Source: Limiplasma sp048370855 (GTDB lineage Bacteria; Bacillota; Clostridia; Christensenellales; Aristaeellaceae). Taken from it: DNA of 64,000 nt. Both the position numbers and the translations under genes were made by a program. The stretch covers positions 1 through 64,000 of the forward strand of contig DBGEOK010000107.1 of NCBI GenBank assembly GCA_048370855.1. Direction: 5' to 3'. This document shows positions 7,112-17,500 of the stretch, in pieces. The notes beneath the pieces are model-generated. The model was not told where the DNA came from, ran no database searches, and saw nothing but the letters and a program-made list of their open reading frames with translations. How positions within the stretch are numbered: the stretch's first letter is position 1; each line of letters begins with the position of its first letter.

Positions 7112-8080
7112 ATGAATATCGGCATCTTAGGATTAGGCGTTATCGGAACGACGTATGGCTTCATTTTTCAACAATCCGGCCATAATGTGGAGCATTTGGT
7201 TCGGAATCAGAAAACGGATTCCTTGCCCGCGCAATTGTCCGTTCACCTGCTGGACGGAAGATACAACCAAAGGGGCGAGGAAAAAGACGATACCTATGAG
7301 GTCGCGTATGCGCGTCCGGATACAAACTATGATTTGATCGTCGTCAGCGTAGCAAGCGGCGCGCTTCAAGGCGCTATGGATACGATATCGGAAAACCGGC
7401 TGGGCGGAACGATTCTCCTGTTCTGTAATTTTTGGAATACCCGTGCTGAAATTGATTTCATCATGGGCGCCCGTCCGTATATCATAGGGTTTCCCACGGC
7501 GGGCGGGCATCTGGAAAATCAGAGGCTACACGGCGCTCTGTTTGACCATATCATGCTGGAGAGCCGGGAAAAAGCCATTATTCCCAACTATGGCGATTTG
7601 TTGGCGTTGTTGGAGTCCGCGGATTTGAAAGCGGAAATTCCATATGATATGGCGGAATGGATATGGCTTCATATGGCGATCAACGCCGGCGTAACCTCTA
7701 CCGCCGCTAAAGACGGCGATCTCAGCGATCCCCGCCGGCTTGCGCTGAATTTGATGGCTGACGCCTATGCCCTTGCGGAAGCCGTTCGCACGATTCGAGA
7801 GACGGTCAAGGTGGTTTCCGCCAGAGGCGTGGATTTACATCGATATCGGAATGAAATCCTTCCTTATCGGATTCCTGCGCGCCTTGCCGGCGCGATGATG
7901 AAAAGGATGTTTGCAAGCAATGAATTGACCAGCCGTATTATGACGTTGCACAGCGACGTTCGGGACATATTGTACGGGTGCGAATGCGTTTGCCGGACGG
8001 CCCGGGAGAAGCATGTGGATGCGCCGCGATATTTCCGAAAAATGGATCATATTTTGGCGGTTAGCCAGGCGGCTCGATAG
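7112..8080 (+). CDS. Ketopantoate reductase-family (PanE/ApbA-like) protein
   Basis: A 322-residue two-domain oxidoreductase. The N-terminal NAD(P)-binding fold starts MNIGILGLGVIGTTYG (GxGxxG); a C-terminal helical ApbA_C-type domain contains AEWIWLHMAINAG. In true ketopantoate reductases this helix has a catalytic Lys and an Asn; here the aligned positions appear to be Trp and His, so pantothenate synthesis is doubtful. The acetyltransferase ends 56 bases upstream, and both genes share a more A+T-rich composition, so they may have arrived together. The ribosome site is gggaga before ATG 7112. Confidence 0.82.
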   Translation: MNIGILGLGVIGTTYGFIFQQSGHNVEHLVRNQKTDSLPAQLSVHLLDGRYNQRGEEKDDTYEVAYARPDTNYDLIVVSVASGALQGAMDTISENRLGGTILLFCNFWNTRAEIDFIMGARPYIIGFPTAGGHLENQRLHGALFDHIMLESREKAIIPNYGDLLALLESADLKAEIPYDMAEWIWLHMAINAGVTSTAAKDGDLSDPRRLALNLMADAYALAEAVRTIRETVKVVSARGVDLHRYRNEILPYRIPARLAGAMMKRMFASNELTSRIMTLHSDVRDILYGCECVCRTAREKHVDAPRYFRKMDHILAVSQAAR

Positions 8081-8159
8081 CGGTAAACCGGAATGGGCGC
8101 GCCTTTGGCGGATGGGGCGCGGACTGCGGCGCTAAGAGCGAAAGACGGCAGAGGGTTTC

Positions 8160-8222
8160 GTTCCGCATCCAAGAAAAAGAGGTTCCTATGGGCAACGCCC
8201 TTGGGGGGCGGAGCCGCCCAGC
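8160..8222 (-). repeat. R2 hairpin repeat, partial divergent copy
   Basis: Read on the minus strand this contains ggcggctccgcc, then ccaagggcgttgccc and aggaacctctttttcttgg, in the order seen in the R2 copies at 46.1 and 63.1 kb. It is shorter and more divergent than those. It lies between two convergent genes. Confidence 0.5.
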
Positions 8223-8270
8223 ATTCCTAAGCGCTCCCGCTCCCATCCAGCGCCTGTAAGGAAAATCCGA

Positions 8271-10691
8271 TTACGGAAGGTCGCCCTCCTCCGTCTTCTC
8301 GTCCTTTCGCATGCGCCGCTTCCATGCCAGGCATCCGGTCAGCGCTTTTTTCAACTGCTCCATGGAAATCGGCTTGGCAAGGTGCCCGTTCATACCGGCC
8401 AGCCTCGCCCGACGCGCGTCCTCGGCAAAGGCGTCGGCGGTCATGGCGATAATGGGCAGCTCGTCGATCCGCTCCATCCCACAGGAACGGATTTCCCTGG
8501 TGGCGTCGTAACCGTTGAGAACGGGCATTTGCACGTCCATAAAAACCAAATCGTAGAAAAACGGGGGACGCCCGCACACGGCTTCCACCGCCTGCCGCCC
8601 ATCCTCGACGGCCTCTACCCGGGCGCCCAGCAGCTCCAGCATTTCGGTGGCGATTTGTCGGTTCAGCTCGTTATCCTCTACCAGCAAAACGCGCAGCTCT
8701 GAAAAGGAAGCGTCCGCTTGCGGACTTTCCTCCTCCGCAAGGGGCGCCGCGACGTCCTGTCTGGCCAGGCAGAGGGTCACGGTAAAGCGCGAGCCCTTCC
8801 CATACTCGCTCTCCACCTGAATATCCCCGTTCATCATGGCGACAAGGTTTTTCACAATGGTCATGCCCAGCCCTGTGCCGGCGATCTTGCTGGTGCGGCT
8901 GTCGTCGACGCGGCTGAACGGCTCGAAAATGTGGGTAAGGTACTCCGGCTTCATGCCGATTCCCGTATCGGCTATTGTAAACCGGTAAGCGCCGGCGACG
9001 CGTTCCTCTTTTTTGTCGTCCTCGATCGACAGGACGATTTTTCCTCCGGGCCCCGTATACTTGGAGGCGTTTTCCAGGATGTTGACCAGCACCTGCTTCA
9101 GACGCCTTTCATCCCCGAGCACCTGCGTGTGAAGTCCGGCGTCAAGCCGAACCGTCAACGCCTGCTCTTTGGCTTCCATGGAGAGCCGAACCAGCTCCAC
9201 AGCGTCCCGCACAAGGTCCCGCAGGTCAAACTCCGCCTCCTCCAGCTCCACCGCACCGCTTTCAATTTTGCTGACATCCAGCACATCGTTAATCAGGCCA
9301 AGCAAATGCGCGCCGGAACCGGCAATTTTCTGAAGATAGTCGCGCATCTTTTCCAGATCCCCAATGTGCAGCCTCGCAAGCTCCGTCATGCCGACAATCG
9401 CGTTCATTGGGGTTCGGATATCGTGGCTCATCCTGGAGAGAAAATCGCTCTTGGCCTGGCTGGCCCGCTCGGCCTTTTCCAGGGCTTCCTCCAGCAGCAG
9501 CTTGGCGCGGCGCTCCTTTTCCAGGGCTTCTTCCTCCATGCGGCGCTCGTCGTCAATGTTTCGGGATAAGGTGATCTCAATCAGGTCGTCGGTATAGGGA
9601 CTGTCCACGCATACCACCTGGGTGAAGTTCCAGTGGTACACGCCGTCCTCGCCCAGGTGGGGCACCTTCATCGTTACGATGCGCTCCCCATGGGTAAAGG
9701 CGTCCGTCAGGGAGCGGCGTGAAAACTTTCCCCAAAACGCTTCCCGGTAGTCGGGATGCACCGTGGCAAGCTCGCGCTCGATGAGCTCGTCAAAACGCCC
9801 GCTGTCGCCCGGCTTTTTGACGGGGAAACGCTCGTATTCCAGCATATGGTAGGTGTTCTGGGATAGGTTTACCGATATGAGCATCTGGTAGGCAGAGCGC
9901 GCGGCAATCGCAAGCTGGCTGATTTCCACGTTTCGCCGCTGCTCCTGCAGGTATTCCTCGTGTACGTCGCGGAACACCAGCACACACCAGCACTCCTCCT
10001 GACCAAGCTGCTCGATTCTGGCGGCGGTAAACTCTACCATATGGTAGACGCCGCTGCCCGTCAGCCGCCTAAGCCGCCTGGAAATCTGCTTTTTTCCCTC
10101 TCCAAACAGGCGCAGCATCGCTTCGCGGGAGAACGCGTCGGTAAAGGCCTTCACATCGTCCGGATGAAGCGCCTTTTGGGCGTATTTCAGGTTTTCAGTC
10201 CCAAAATTGCCCCGCTCCGGGATATTGGTCCACACCTCGTCCTTTTGACAATTCACGTAATAATCCGCCGTCAGGTTGGCGATAATGCATTCGTCAAACA
10301 CCGTTACAAGGCTCTGCGCATACATCCGCTCGATATTTTGAAGCCCTTGCTCCTCCTCAAAGTTCAGGCGGTGCGGTGTCGCGGTTACAACGACGGCGGG
10401 GACGCGTCCGTCCCAGAGAATGCGGCTGGCGATTATGTCGACCGTCGCTTTCAGCAGGGGATCATAGCAAACGATATGGCTGGACCGCCCCTCCCCGAGC
10501 GCGTCCAGCGGGCAGTTGGCGCATAGCTCCGGCCATACCTCGTCGCATTTTATCCCCAGGGCCGCCTTTCCGCGCCCGGTATCCCGGCAACGCTTGTTAA
10601 AATATAGCAGCCGGTGCGTCGCTTCCTCGATGACATAGACGCTGGTTTCTGTCAGCGCGTCAAGCAGGTTGGACAGATTGCTTTCATACAT
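8271..10691 (-). CDS. Hybrid sensor histidine kinase with C-terminal receiver
   Basis: An 806-residue cytoplasmic hybrid kinase with no obvious membrane segment. Order: a PAS-like region (1-115) with the Cys-rich stretch KCDEVWPELCANCPL that could bind a metal or Fe-S centre; a second sensory region (about 120-245); a third PAS-like region (about 255-385); a coiled coil; HisKA with phospho-acceptor His423 (MSHDIRTPMNAI); HATPase_c with NILENASKY and GTGLGM; and a receiver with Asp719 (FMDVQMP). A separate His-phosphotransfer protein or output regulator is not encoded nearby. It resembles the kinase at 14.5 kb and lies downstream of nudC on the same strand. Confidence 0.92.
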   Translation of the reverse strand: MYESNLSNLLDALTETSVYVIEEATHRLLYFNKRCRDTGRGKAALGIKCDEVWPELCANCPLDALGEGRSSHIVCYDPLLKATVDIIASRILWDGRVPAVVVTATPHRLNFEEEQGLQNIERMYAQSLVTVFDECIIANLTADYYVNCQKDEVWTNIPERGNFGTENLKYAQKALHPDDVKAFTDAFSREAMLRLFGEGKKQISRRLRRLTGSGVYHMVEFTAARIEQLGQEECWCVLVFRDVHEEYLQEQRRNVEISQLAIAARSAYQMLISVNLSQNTYHMLEYERFPVKKPGDSGRFDELIERELATVHPDYREAFWGKFSRRSLTDAFTHGERIVTMKVPHLGEDGVYHWNFTQVVCVDSPYTDDLIEITLSRNIDDERRMEEEALEKERRAKLLLEEALEKAERASQAKSDFLSRMSHDIRTPMNAIVGMTELARLHIGDLEKMRDYLQKIAGSGAHLLGLINDVLDVSKIESGAVELEEAEFDLRDLVRDAVELVRLSMEAKEQALTVRLDAGLHTQVLGDERRLKQVLVNILENASKYTGPGGKIVLSIEDDKKEERVAGAYRFTIADTGIGMKPEYLTHIFEPFSRVDDSRTSKIAGTGLGMTIVKNLVAMMNGDIQVESEYGKGSRFTVTLCLARQDVAAPLAEEESPQADASFSELRVLLVEDNELNRQIATEMLELLGARVEAVEDGRQAVEAVCGRPPFFYDLVFMDVQMPVLNGYDATREIRSCGMERIDELPIIAMTADAFAEDARRARLAGMNGHLAKPISMEQLKKALTGCLAWKRRMRKDEKTEEGDLP

Positions 10692-10774
10692 GAAGTCCCT
10701 CTCCTCGTCTGGGCTTAGATAAGCCTTTCCATGACGCCTTCCCCATTTCGCGCGCCAGGGAAAAGGTTATGACC

Positions 10775-10780
10775 ATTATA
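10775..10780 (-). promoter_or_regulatory. -10 box for the hybrid kinase gene
   Basis: TATAAT on the minus strand lies in the 124-bp gap between nudC and the kinase. No good -35 box is seen at the right spacing, so this is a weak call. Confidence 0.35.
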
Positions 10781-10815
10781 CACGTAATCAGGCAAAATAG
10801 GAATAGCCCGCGCGC

Positions 10816-11649
10816 TCAAAGCGTTCCCGTCCGGAACCGCTCGATTAGTTCAAAGGCAATGCTGGCTGAACGGGAGCGCGGCTCCAGCTCGGCGCGCGAA
10901 AACCACCGGGCGTCGGCCAGCTCGCTGCGCTGAAGCACAATCGGCTGGCCCTCCTCCGCCTCGGCGCGGAAGGCAAACATCAGCGAACCGCTGATTCCCC
11001 AAGGCTGGTCCGCGATGTAGCTCAGCGACCCGAGCGTCAGGCCCACCTCCTCGCGCACCTCGCGCCGCACGGCGTGCTCCAGCGTTTCGCCCACCTCCAC
11101 ATAGCCCGCCACAAGCCCGTAATGCGCAAAAAGCCCGCGCGCGTTTTTCGCCAGGAGGATGCGCTCGCCGCATGTTACGGCGACAATGACGGCAGGGGCA
11201 ATGGACGGATAGAGCGTCTGTCCGCATGCGCCGCAGCGAAGGGCGCGCTCCTCCCCGTCGGGAAGCATGGGCTGGCCGCAGCGCCCGCAAAAACGGTTGC
11301 GGCCGTACCAGCTCCATAGGTGGAACGCGGCCGTCAGCACGCCTCCGGAAACCTCGTCCATCCCGTGGAACACGCCGATAGGGTAATAGCGGAGCCTTCC
11401 GCGCTCGCGCGCCTCCCCAGCCCCAAACGGCGGAAGCGTAAACAAAGGGGAACCGTTGGCGTGCGCCAGCTCAAAGGGGCGGGTTCCCTTCGGCAGCAGG
11501 GGCTTAACCTGCGAATAGGCGGGCAGGACGGGCGTTCCGTCCGCGGCGTCCAGCAGGACCTCCTCGCCGCGAAAGCATAGAAAAACGCTGCTGGCGTCTG
11601 GGCTTTCATGCTTTGGCTGAACCGATATGTCCGCATTTTCCAAAATCAT
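10816..11649 (-). CDS. nudC: NAD(+)/NADH diphosphatase NudC
   Basis: A 277-residue Nudix hydrolase that cleaves NAD(H) to NMN(H) and AMP and can remove NAD caps from RNA. It has the NudC order: N-terminal domain, a zinc ribbon with CGRCGQPM and RCGACGQTLYPS, then the Nudix box GYVEVGETLEHAVRREVREE followed by VG. A short SLMFAFRAE segment corresponds to the family motif after the box. The start is ATG 11649, which has AAGGGGGTG eight bases upstream; an ATG 13 codons earlier lacks such a site. It is divergent from the Wzz-like gene to its right. Confidence 0.93.
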   Translation of the reverse strand: MILENADISVQPKHESPDASSVFLCFRGEEVLLDAADGTPVLPAYSQVKPLLPKGTRPFELAHANGSPLFTLPPFGAGEARERGRLRYYPIGVFHGMDEVSGGVLTAAFHLWSWYGRNRFCGRCGQPMLPDGEERALRCGACGQTLYPSIAPAVIVAVTCGERILLAKNARGLFAHYGLVAGYVEVGETLEHAVRREVREEVGLTLGSLSYIADQPWGISGSLMFAFRAEAEEGQPIVLQRSELADARWFSRAELEPRSRSASIAFELIERFRTGTL

Positions 11650-11905
11650 GCGTGCGGCACCCCCTTGCTGTCCGGCATATGGTTTCATCTTATCGCTTTT
11701 TGCCCGGTTGTCAATACAACGGCGCTTGGGAGGCTGCCGCCGCTTGACCGGCTATGCCGCTCAGCCCCACGCGGGGAGGCCCGCCGGCAAAAAAGCCTTG
11801 CGCGGCGGACATCTGCTCGCAAACCCCGATGGGATTTTCTGCCCGTTTTCCAGCCGGCGTTTTCAATTCCCCTCGGTGCGGAGCCGCGCCTTCAGGAGAA
11901 GCGTC
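11650..11905. other. Divergent intergenic region, no gene seen
   Basis: This GC-rich stretch lies between nudC (leftward) and the Wzz-like gene (rightward). Short open frames in it have no ribosome sites and no family resemblance. I see no other structure than the promoter at its right end. Confidence 0.4.
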
Positions 11906-11934
11906 TTGTCTTTCCTTGCCGCTTGTGATATGCT
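11906..11934 (+). promoter_or_regulatory. Promoter of the Wzz/BY-kinase-like gene
   Basis: TTGTCT at 11906-11911 and TATGCT at 11929-11934 are 17 bp apart, 37 bases before the start codon. Confidence 0.55.
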
Positions 11935-11970
11935 AAAAGCCAGGAAAGATACAAAAGAGGTGAGCGCGGC

Positions 11971-13314
11971 ATGAGGCGAATGGCCCGGAAATGGAAAAAT
12001 TCGCTGCCATGGGCCTTGTTGTGTTGCCTGATCCTGACGGCGGCCATGGCGGTCTATACCTGCTGCTATGAACAGGATCGCTACCGCGCTACCTATTCCT
12101 TTTTTGCGCTTCCGGCGCAAACCTATGGCGACAGCTCCGCCCTGGAGCTTTCGCGCATGCTGGCGCGCGACTGCCAGGCCATGGCCGCCACGGAGGGCTT
12201 TCGCGCCGCGGTACAGGCGCGTTGTGAAACCGACGGACGGTGCCGCTTGAACGTGCGGGGCGTGGAGGGCGCGCATGTTCTGGAGGTTGAGGCCGTGGGC
12301 TACGAACCTGAAATGGTTTGGCGGCTTGCCAACACGGCGGGAAGGGAGCTGCTTGGGCGCGTCCGGAGCGAGCTGCATGCCGCGGAGGCCGCGGAGCTTG
12401 AGCCCGCGTCTCTGCCGGAGGCTTCGTTTGCGCCCGTGCGGACGCGCAAGATCCTTTGGATGCTGCTGGGATCGTTCGCGGCATGCTCGCTGCTGGGGTG
12501 CGCCTTCGGGTCCGCGCGGCAGCCGGTTCGCGCCGGACGCGGGATCGATACGCCGTTGCCGTTGTACGGCCTTGTGAGCGATTACCGGGCGGACTTGCGC
12601 CGTTTTCTTCTGAAAAGAAAAAAGCCGGGGCAGGCGGGGACGCTTTCCCGGTACGTCAATCGTTTGGTGAAGGAGGATATCCGCGCGCTGGCTCTGGCGC
12701 TCCGCACGGAGGACGCGCGCTTTCCCGTGCGCTCGCTGACTGTGACGTCCCTTCGCGCGGACGAGGGAAAGGACTCCTTTACCGTGCTCCTGGCCAGCGA
12801 GCTGGCGCAGCAGGGCTTCCGCGTGCTGGTGGCGGAGCTGGACGGCCATTCGCCGCGCCTGGGCGAGCTGCTGGGCGTAACCGCGCGCGCCGACATATAC
12901 GACTATCTCAACGAGGCTGTCTCGCTGCGTGAAATCATCCTGGACACGCCGGTTCAGGGGCTTTCGTTCATCGGCCTCACCCATGGGCCGGATACGGTTG
13001 TCAGCGAGGCCGCGTCGGATCAGTTCGCGCGCTTCCTGCGCAGCGCTTCGCAAAACCACGATTTTATGCTCGTGTCCGCTCCGCCCGCGCTGCCGTTTAT
13101 AGACGCCGCGATGCTTGGCGCGGTGACAGACGCGGTGCTTCTGCTGGCGGAGGACGGGCGGTATGACGCCCAGGAGCTGGCGCTCGCGTCAGGAGAGATG
13201 TCGCGCCTGGCAAGGCGGCTGCTGGGGATCGTGCTTGTCCGCGTGCCGTCGTGGCGCGGACGGCCGCACGGCGGCCCGGACGGCGATTTGGCAAAAGGGC
13301 TGAAAGGCTGTTAG
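11971..13314 (+). CDS. Wzz/BY-kinase-like polysaccharide chain-length protein, degenerate
   Basis: A 447-residue protein with the layout of a bacterial tyrosine kinase of polysaccharide export: membrane helix at about 13-31, an outer domain, a second helix at about 160-180 and a cytoplasmic P-loop domain. The Walker A region reads LRADEGKDSFTVLLA instead of the usual GEGKST; Lys267 remains but the Thr/Ser that coordinates magnesium is altered. The Walker A' segment is VAELDGHSPRLGELLG in place of the usual LLIDxDxRxP. There is no Tyr-rich tail. No glycosyltransferase or polymerase gene is nearby, so it is an orphan, probably regulatory or inactive as a kinase. Confidence 0.75.
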   Translation: MRRMARKWKNSLPWALLCCLILTAAMAVYTCCYEQDRYRATYSFFALPAQTYGDSSALELSRMLARDCQAMAATEGFRAAVQARCETDGRCRLNVRGVEGAHVLEVEAVGYEPEMVWRLANTAGRELLGRVRSELHAAEAAELEPASLPEASFAPVRTRKILWMLLGSFAACSLLGCAFGSARQPVRAGRGIDTPLPLYGLVSDYRADLRRFLLKRKKPGQAGTLSRYVNRLVKEDIRALALALRTEDARFPVRSLTVTSLRADEGKDSFTVLLASELAQQGFRVLVAELDGHSPRLGELLGVTARADIYDYLNEAVSLREIILDTPVQGLSFIGLTHGPDTVVSEAASDQFARFLRSASQNHDFMLVSAPPALPFIDAAMLGAVTDAVLLLAEDGRYDAQELALASGEMSRLARRLLGIVLVRVPSWRGRPHGGPDGDLAKGLKGC

Positions 13315-13346
13315 TCTGGCCCTGACAATAAAGGAGGAAGCAAACG

Positions 13347-14447
13347 ATGGATTTGCTGCGGACCATCCTGATTTATTTGGCTATGGTGTATGTTTCCTCG
13401 GTGCAAAACGCGCCGGACCCCTCGACCCTGCCGGAGCTCAACGCGCCGACGGATACGCCTTACGTGGAGTCGACCGCTACGCCCGCCCCCTCATCCACCC
13501 CCAAGCCCACCCCCGTGCCGACCATCGATATCACGCCGAACCCCGAGTATAAAACCATACAGTCCGGGGACAACGGCGACGCCGTGCGCGATTTGCAGCA
13601 GAAGCTGGCGGAATTTGGCTACTATGAGGGAGAGATCGACGGGCGTTTCGGCAATCAGACGCGCCGCGCGGTAGAGCGGTTCCAGTACCGGCACGGCCTG
13701 AGCGCGGACGGTATCGCCGGCAAGCGCACGCTGACCGTGCTGTACGAAAGTGATGAAATCCGCCCGGCGTCTTCCGAGGCCACGCCCGCCCCTTCGCCCG
13801 CCGCGTCCACGGGCCTCCGGCCCGCCGCCTCCACCGGGGCGCCGGCTACGGCTACCCCCTCGCCGACGTTCGCTCCCACAGAGCCGGCTTCTTCGGCGGC
13901 AGGCGGCGAAACCGTCCGGCCGTCACAGACGCCGGCGTCCTCCGCGTCCGCGACCCAAGGAGCCGGAACCGCCGCGCCCGGCGCAACGCCCGAACCGGCC
14001 TTTGCCCGGATGGAGGGATATACGGTCTGGCTGTCCGGCGGTGCGGGGCCGATTGCGGCCGATCGGGAAGACGGCGGGGAGGAGGGCGGTTTCCTTGCGC
14101 CCTACGCCTGTGGGGAGGATTTGTACGTGCCCCTTCTTCGCGTGCTGGAGGAGGCGGGCGTCAACATCATCTCGACATCCTCCCTGGAAATGGACGAGTA
14201 TGCGTTTGCGCTGGGGGACAAGGTGTATCGCATCGCCCATTCCGAAAACCAGGCCGGCGAGCCGGTCGGCCTCAGCGCCGATCTGAACGGGTCGCCCCAG
14301 GCCCTGCCCGCCACGGAGCTGTACAGGGTGGACGGGACGCTCTACCTGCCCGCTGAAAGCGCGGAAGCGTTGCTTGGCATCCGCTTTGAATTGGACGAGG
14401 CCCAAAAGCGCGTCGTTGCGGTGCTGCCTGCCGCGGAGGCAGAATGA
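13347..14447 (+). CDS. Secreted/anchored peptidoglycan-binding protein
   Basis: A 366-residue exported protein. Residues 2-18 are hydrophobic (DLLRTILIYLAMVYVSSV), acting as signal or anchor, followed by a Pro/Thr-rich stretch to about 62. A PG_binding_1 domain at about 64-128 has the typical GDNGDAVRDLQQKLAEFGYY and GRFGNQTRRAVERFQ. A long Ala/Pro/Ser/Thr linker (130-215) leads to a C-terminal domain (about 220-362) with YVPLLRVLEEAGVNI and LYLPAESAEALLGI, reminiscent of copper-amine-oxidase-like stalk domains of cell-wall proteins. It begins 32 bases after the BY-kinase-like gene and is probably co-transcribed, suggesting a shared envelope role. Confidence 0.82.
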   Translation: MDLLRTILIYLAMVYVSSVQNAPDPSTLPELNAPTDTPYVESTATPAPSSTPKPTPVPTIDITPNPEYKTIQSGDNGDAVRDLQQKLAEFGYYEGEIDGRFGNQTRRAVERFQYRHGLSADGIAGKRTLTVLYESDEIRPASSEATPAPSPAASTGLRPAASTGAPATATPSPTFAPTEPASSAAGGETVRPSQTPASSASATQGAGTAAPGATPEPAFARMEGYTVWLSGGAGPIAADREDGGEEGGFLAPYACGEDLYVPLLRVLEEAGVNIISTSSLEMDEYAFALGDKVYRIAHSENQAGEPVGLSADLNGSPQALPATELYRVDGTLYLPAESAEALLGIRFELDEAQKRVVAVLPAAEAE

Positions 14448-14509
14448 GGACCCGGCCCTGCCGCCGCGTCCTGTGCTCTTAATCACCAAGCGCGCATGGA
14501 GAAACAGCT

Positions 14510-17500
14510 ATGCAACCTTTATCAAATCCCTATGGCTGCTATGATCTGCTGGATGCCGGCGTGGCGGTCTGCCGCGCGTGGAATGGAAAAGCGGATATCC
14601 TGTACGTAAACCCCGCCATGCGCGCCGCCTTCCGGCCCGAGGAGCTGGCGCGGGCATATGAAGACGGCCCGGAGTTTCTGATCGATGAAAACGATCGGGA
14701 GGATGCCGTGCGCGAGGCCAAGGCTGCCCTCGCGCGCCGCGAATCCTTTTCGCTGGATTGCCGCCTGGGCCGGCGGTACGGGCTGACGCGGAGGTATAAG
14801 CTCGCCGTGTCCGTGCGGCCGGAGGGTGACGGCGCGTTGCGCCTGTATGCATGCGCCGTTCCCATCGAAACGCCCGAGGACCTGGAGCGCCGCCGCGGCG
14901 TTGAACGCCTCAAGGAAGCCCTGGAAACCATGGCGGGCGGGCTTGCGATCATGCGGCAGCATCCTGACGGTTCCGTAGAGGTGGAGTATATCAACCAAGG
15001 GCTGGCGGATATGATGCACGCCACGCGCGGGGAAATGCTGGCGCTCTATGGGCGGGACGCCTACGCGGGCGTCCATCCCGACGACAGGGAAAAGGTGCGC
15101 GCGGCGGAGCAAAGAATGCTGGAATGCGGTCGGGGAACGGCGGACTATCGGCTCAAAAACGCCGCCGGCCAATACTTTTGGGTCAACAGCACCATGCGGA
15201 TGCTGCCCCGGGAGGGCGGAGGCAAGACCATCTTTGCCTCCTATGCCAACATCGACGCGTTTATGGAGCTTCAGGCAAAGCTTTCACTCGCGCAGAAGCG
15301 CTATGAATACGCCTGGGAAACATCCTCCAGCGACCGCTGGGAATACGATATCGACCAGGATCTGCTCATTTTCAGCCCCTCGTTTTTAGAGCGGGCCAAG
15401 CGCCTGCTTCCAGGCGTCATGACCGGCGGGACTGTTAGCGTGGAGAAGCTGCTGAGCTCCGGCGCGGTGGAGCCGGAATCGCGCGGGGCCTACCGAGAGC
15501 TGCATCAGAAGCTGCGGGCGGGCGCGTCCTTTGCCGAGGACGTGATCTGCTGCAGGGACCCGGACGGCGGCGTCCGGTATTATCATATTCAGTACAGCGC
15601 CATGCCCATCCAGAGCGGGGCGCGCATCGCCATGGCGGTCTCCCGCGACGTAACCGGTCAAAAAAAGCTGGAGAAGCAATACGCGGATCTGCTCGCCCTC
15701 CGGGAGCGTGACCAGGGTTCGCAGAACTTCCTGCTGAACCTGACGCGGGACAGGTGCGCCCTGGTACGGGATGAGAACGGGCAAGAGATTTCCGGGCTGA
15801 CGGACGGCGGCGTCGACGCGTTTTTTCTGCGGACGGAAGACTTTCTGGTCGGCGAGGAAAGCCGGGAGAGGCATCGGGCCCTCTGCCGCAGGGATCGGCT
15901 GCTGGAGCTTTACCGGGATGGAAAGACGGAGCAGGCGCTTTTGCTCAAGGTGACGGACCCCCGGCGCGGCAGGCCGCGCTGGATCAGCTACCGGCTTGTT
16001 TTGGTCAGCAACCCGTCCACGGGCGACGTCATGGCCTTTGGCTCCGGCCTGGACGTGACGGAGCAGCAGCTTAACAACGAGCTGCTGGCCAAGGCGGCCT
16101 ACCAGAATTTTGACTTTGTCGCCCTGGTGGATCTGGCGGACGATACCTACCGAATGGTAGGAGCCAATAACGCGCTCGAGCACCTGATTCCGCCCTCGGG
16201 CCGGTACAGCGAATGCTGCCGCCGTGTGACGGACAGCATTGTGGACCGCTCCGACCGCGATAAAAACCATGCCATGCTCCAAATTCAGCATATTCGGGAG
16301 CATCTGGAAAAAGAGGAGCTGCTCTCCTTCAGCTTCAGCCACAAGGATGCGCGGGGAACGGCGCATGTGGCCAAAATCCAGGCATATTATGTGGACAGGG
16401 ACCTTCAAACCGTGTGCGTATGCCGCACGGACGTAACGGACGCCGTGCGCACGCAGCAGCGGCAGAAGGAGGAGCTTGCCTCCGCGCTAGAGGCGGCAAA
16501 GCAGGCCAGCGCCGCCAAGTCGGATTTTCTAAGCCGCATGAGCCATGAGATCCGCACGCCGCTCAACGCGATCCTGGGCCTTTCCTTTTTGGGCCGGGAC
16601 GCGGCGGATGTTGAGCAGGCGGCGCTGTACTTTGCTAAAATTCATGCGTCGGGAGAATTTCTGCTCGGCATTATCAACGATATCCTGGATATGAGCCGCA
16701 TCGAGAGCGGCAAGCTGGAGCTGCACGCAAGCCGCGAGCGCCGCCCGGAGGTGCTCCAATCCGTCCTGGAAATGGTCTCCGTTCCCGCCAGGGAAAAGAA
16801 TATCACCCTTGCGGCGGACTTTACCCGAACCTATACCGAGTGGGTGGTCATGGACCGGCTGCGGTTTGAGCAGATTCAGGTCAACCTGCTGAACAACGCC
16901 ATTAAGTTTTCCGAGCCGGGCGGGCGGGTGGAATGGACGGTTTCGGAAACGCCTGTGGACGCGGCTCGCGCGCGCATGGAGTGCCGGGTGCGCGACCATG
17001 GCGTGGGCATGAGCGAGGCGTTTCAGCAAAGGCTTTTTCAACCCTTCGAGCAGGAATACAGCCGCTTCAGCGACGGGCGGGCGGGGACCGGCCTGGGCCT
17101 GAGCATCGTCAAAAGCATCGTGGACAAGCTGGGGGGCAGCATCTCCGTGTCCAGCCAACCGGGCGCGGGAAGCGAGTTTGTGGTGGCGTTTGAACTGGAG
17201 GTCTGCCCTCCGCCGGAGACGGAGCGCGGGGCGAAAGAGGACGGGCCTTCTCTTCGGCGGCTGAAGGGCATGCGCGTGCTGGTGGCGGAGGATAACGAAA
17301 CGAACGCAAAAATTACGCGGCTGATCCTGGAGCGCGTGGGCGTGGAGGTTATCGGCGCGCGGGACGGCCGCGAGGCGGTCGAGGCGTTTCAAGCGCAGGA
17401 GCGCGGCGCGGTTTCCGCCATCCTGATGGATGTGCGCATGCCCGTCATGGACGGCCTGGAGGCCGCGCGGGCCATTCGCGCCCTTGACAGGCCGGACGCC

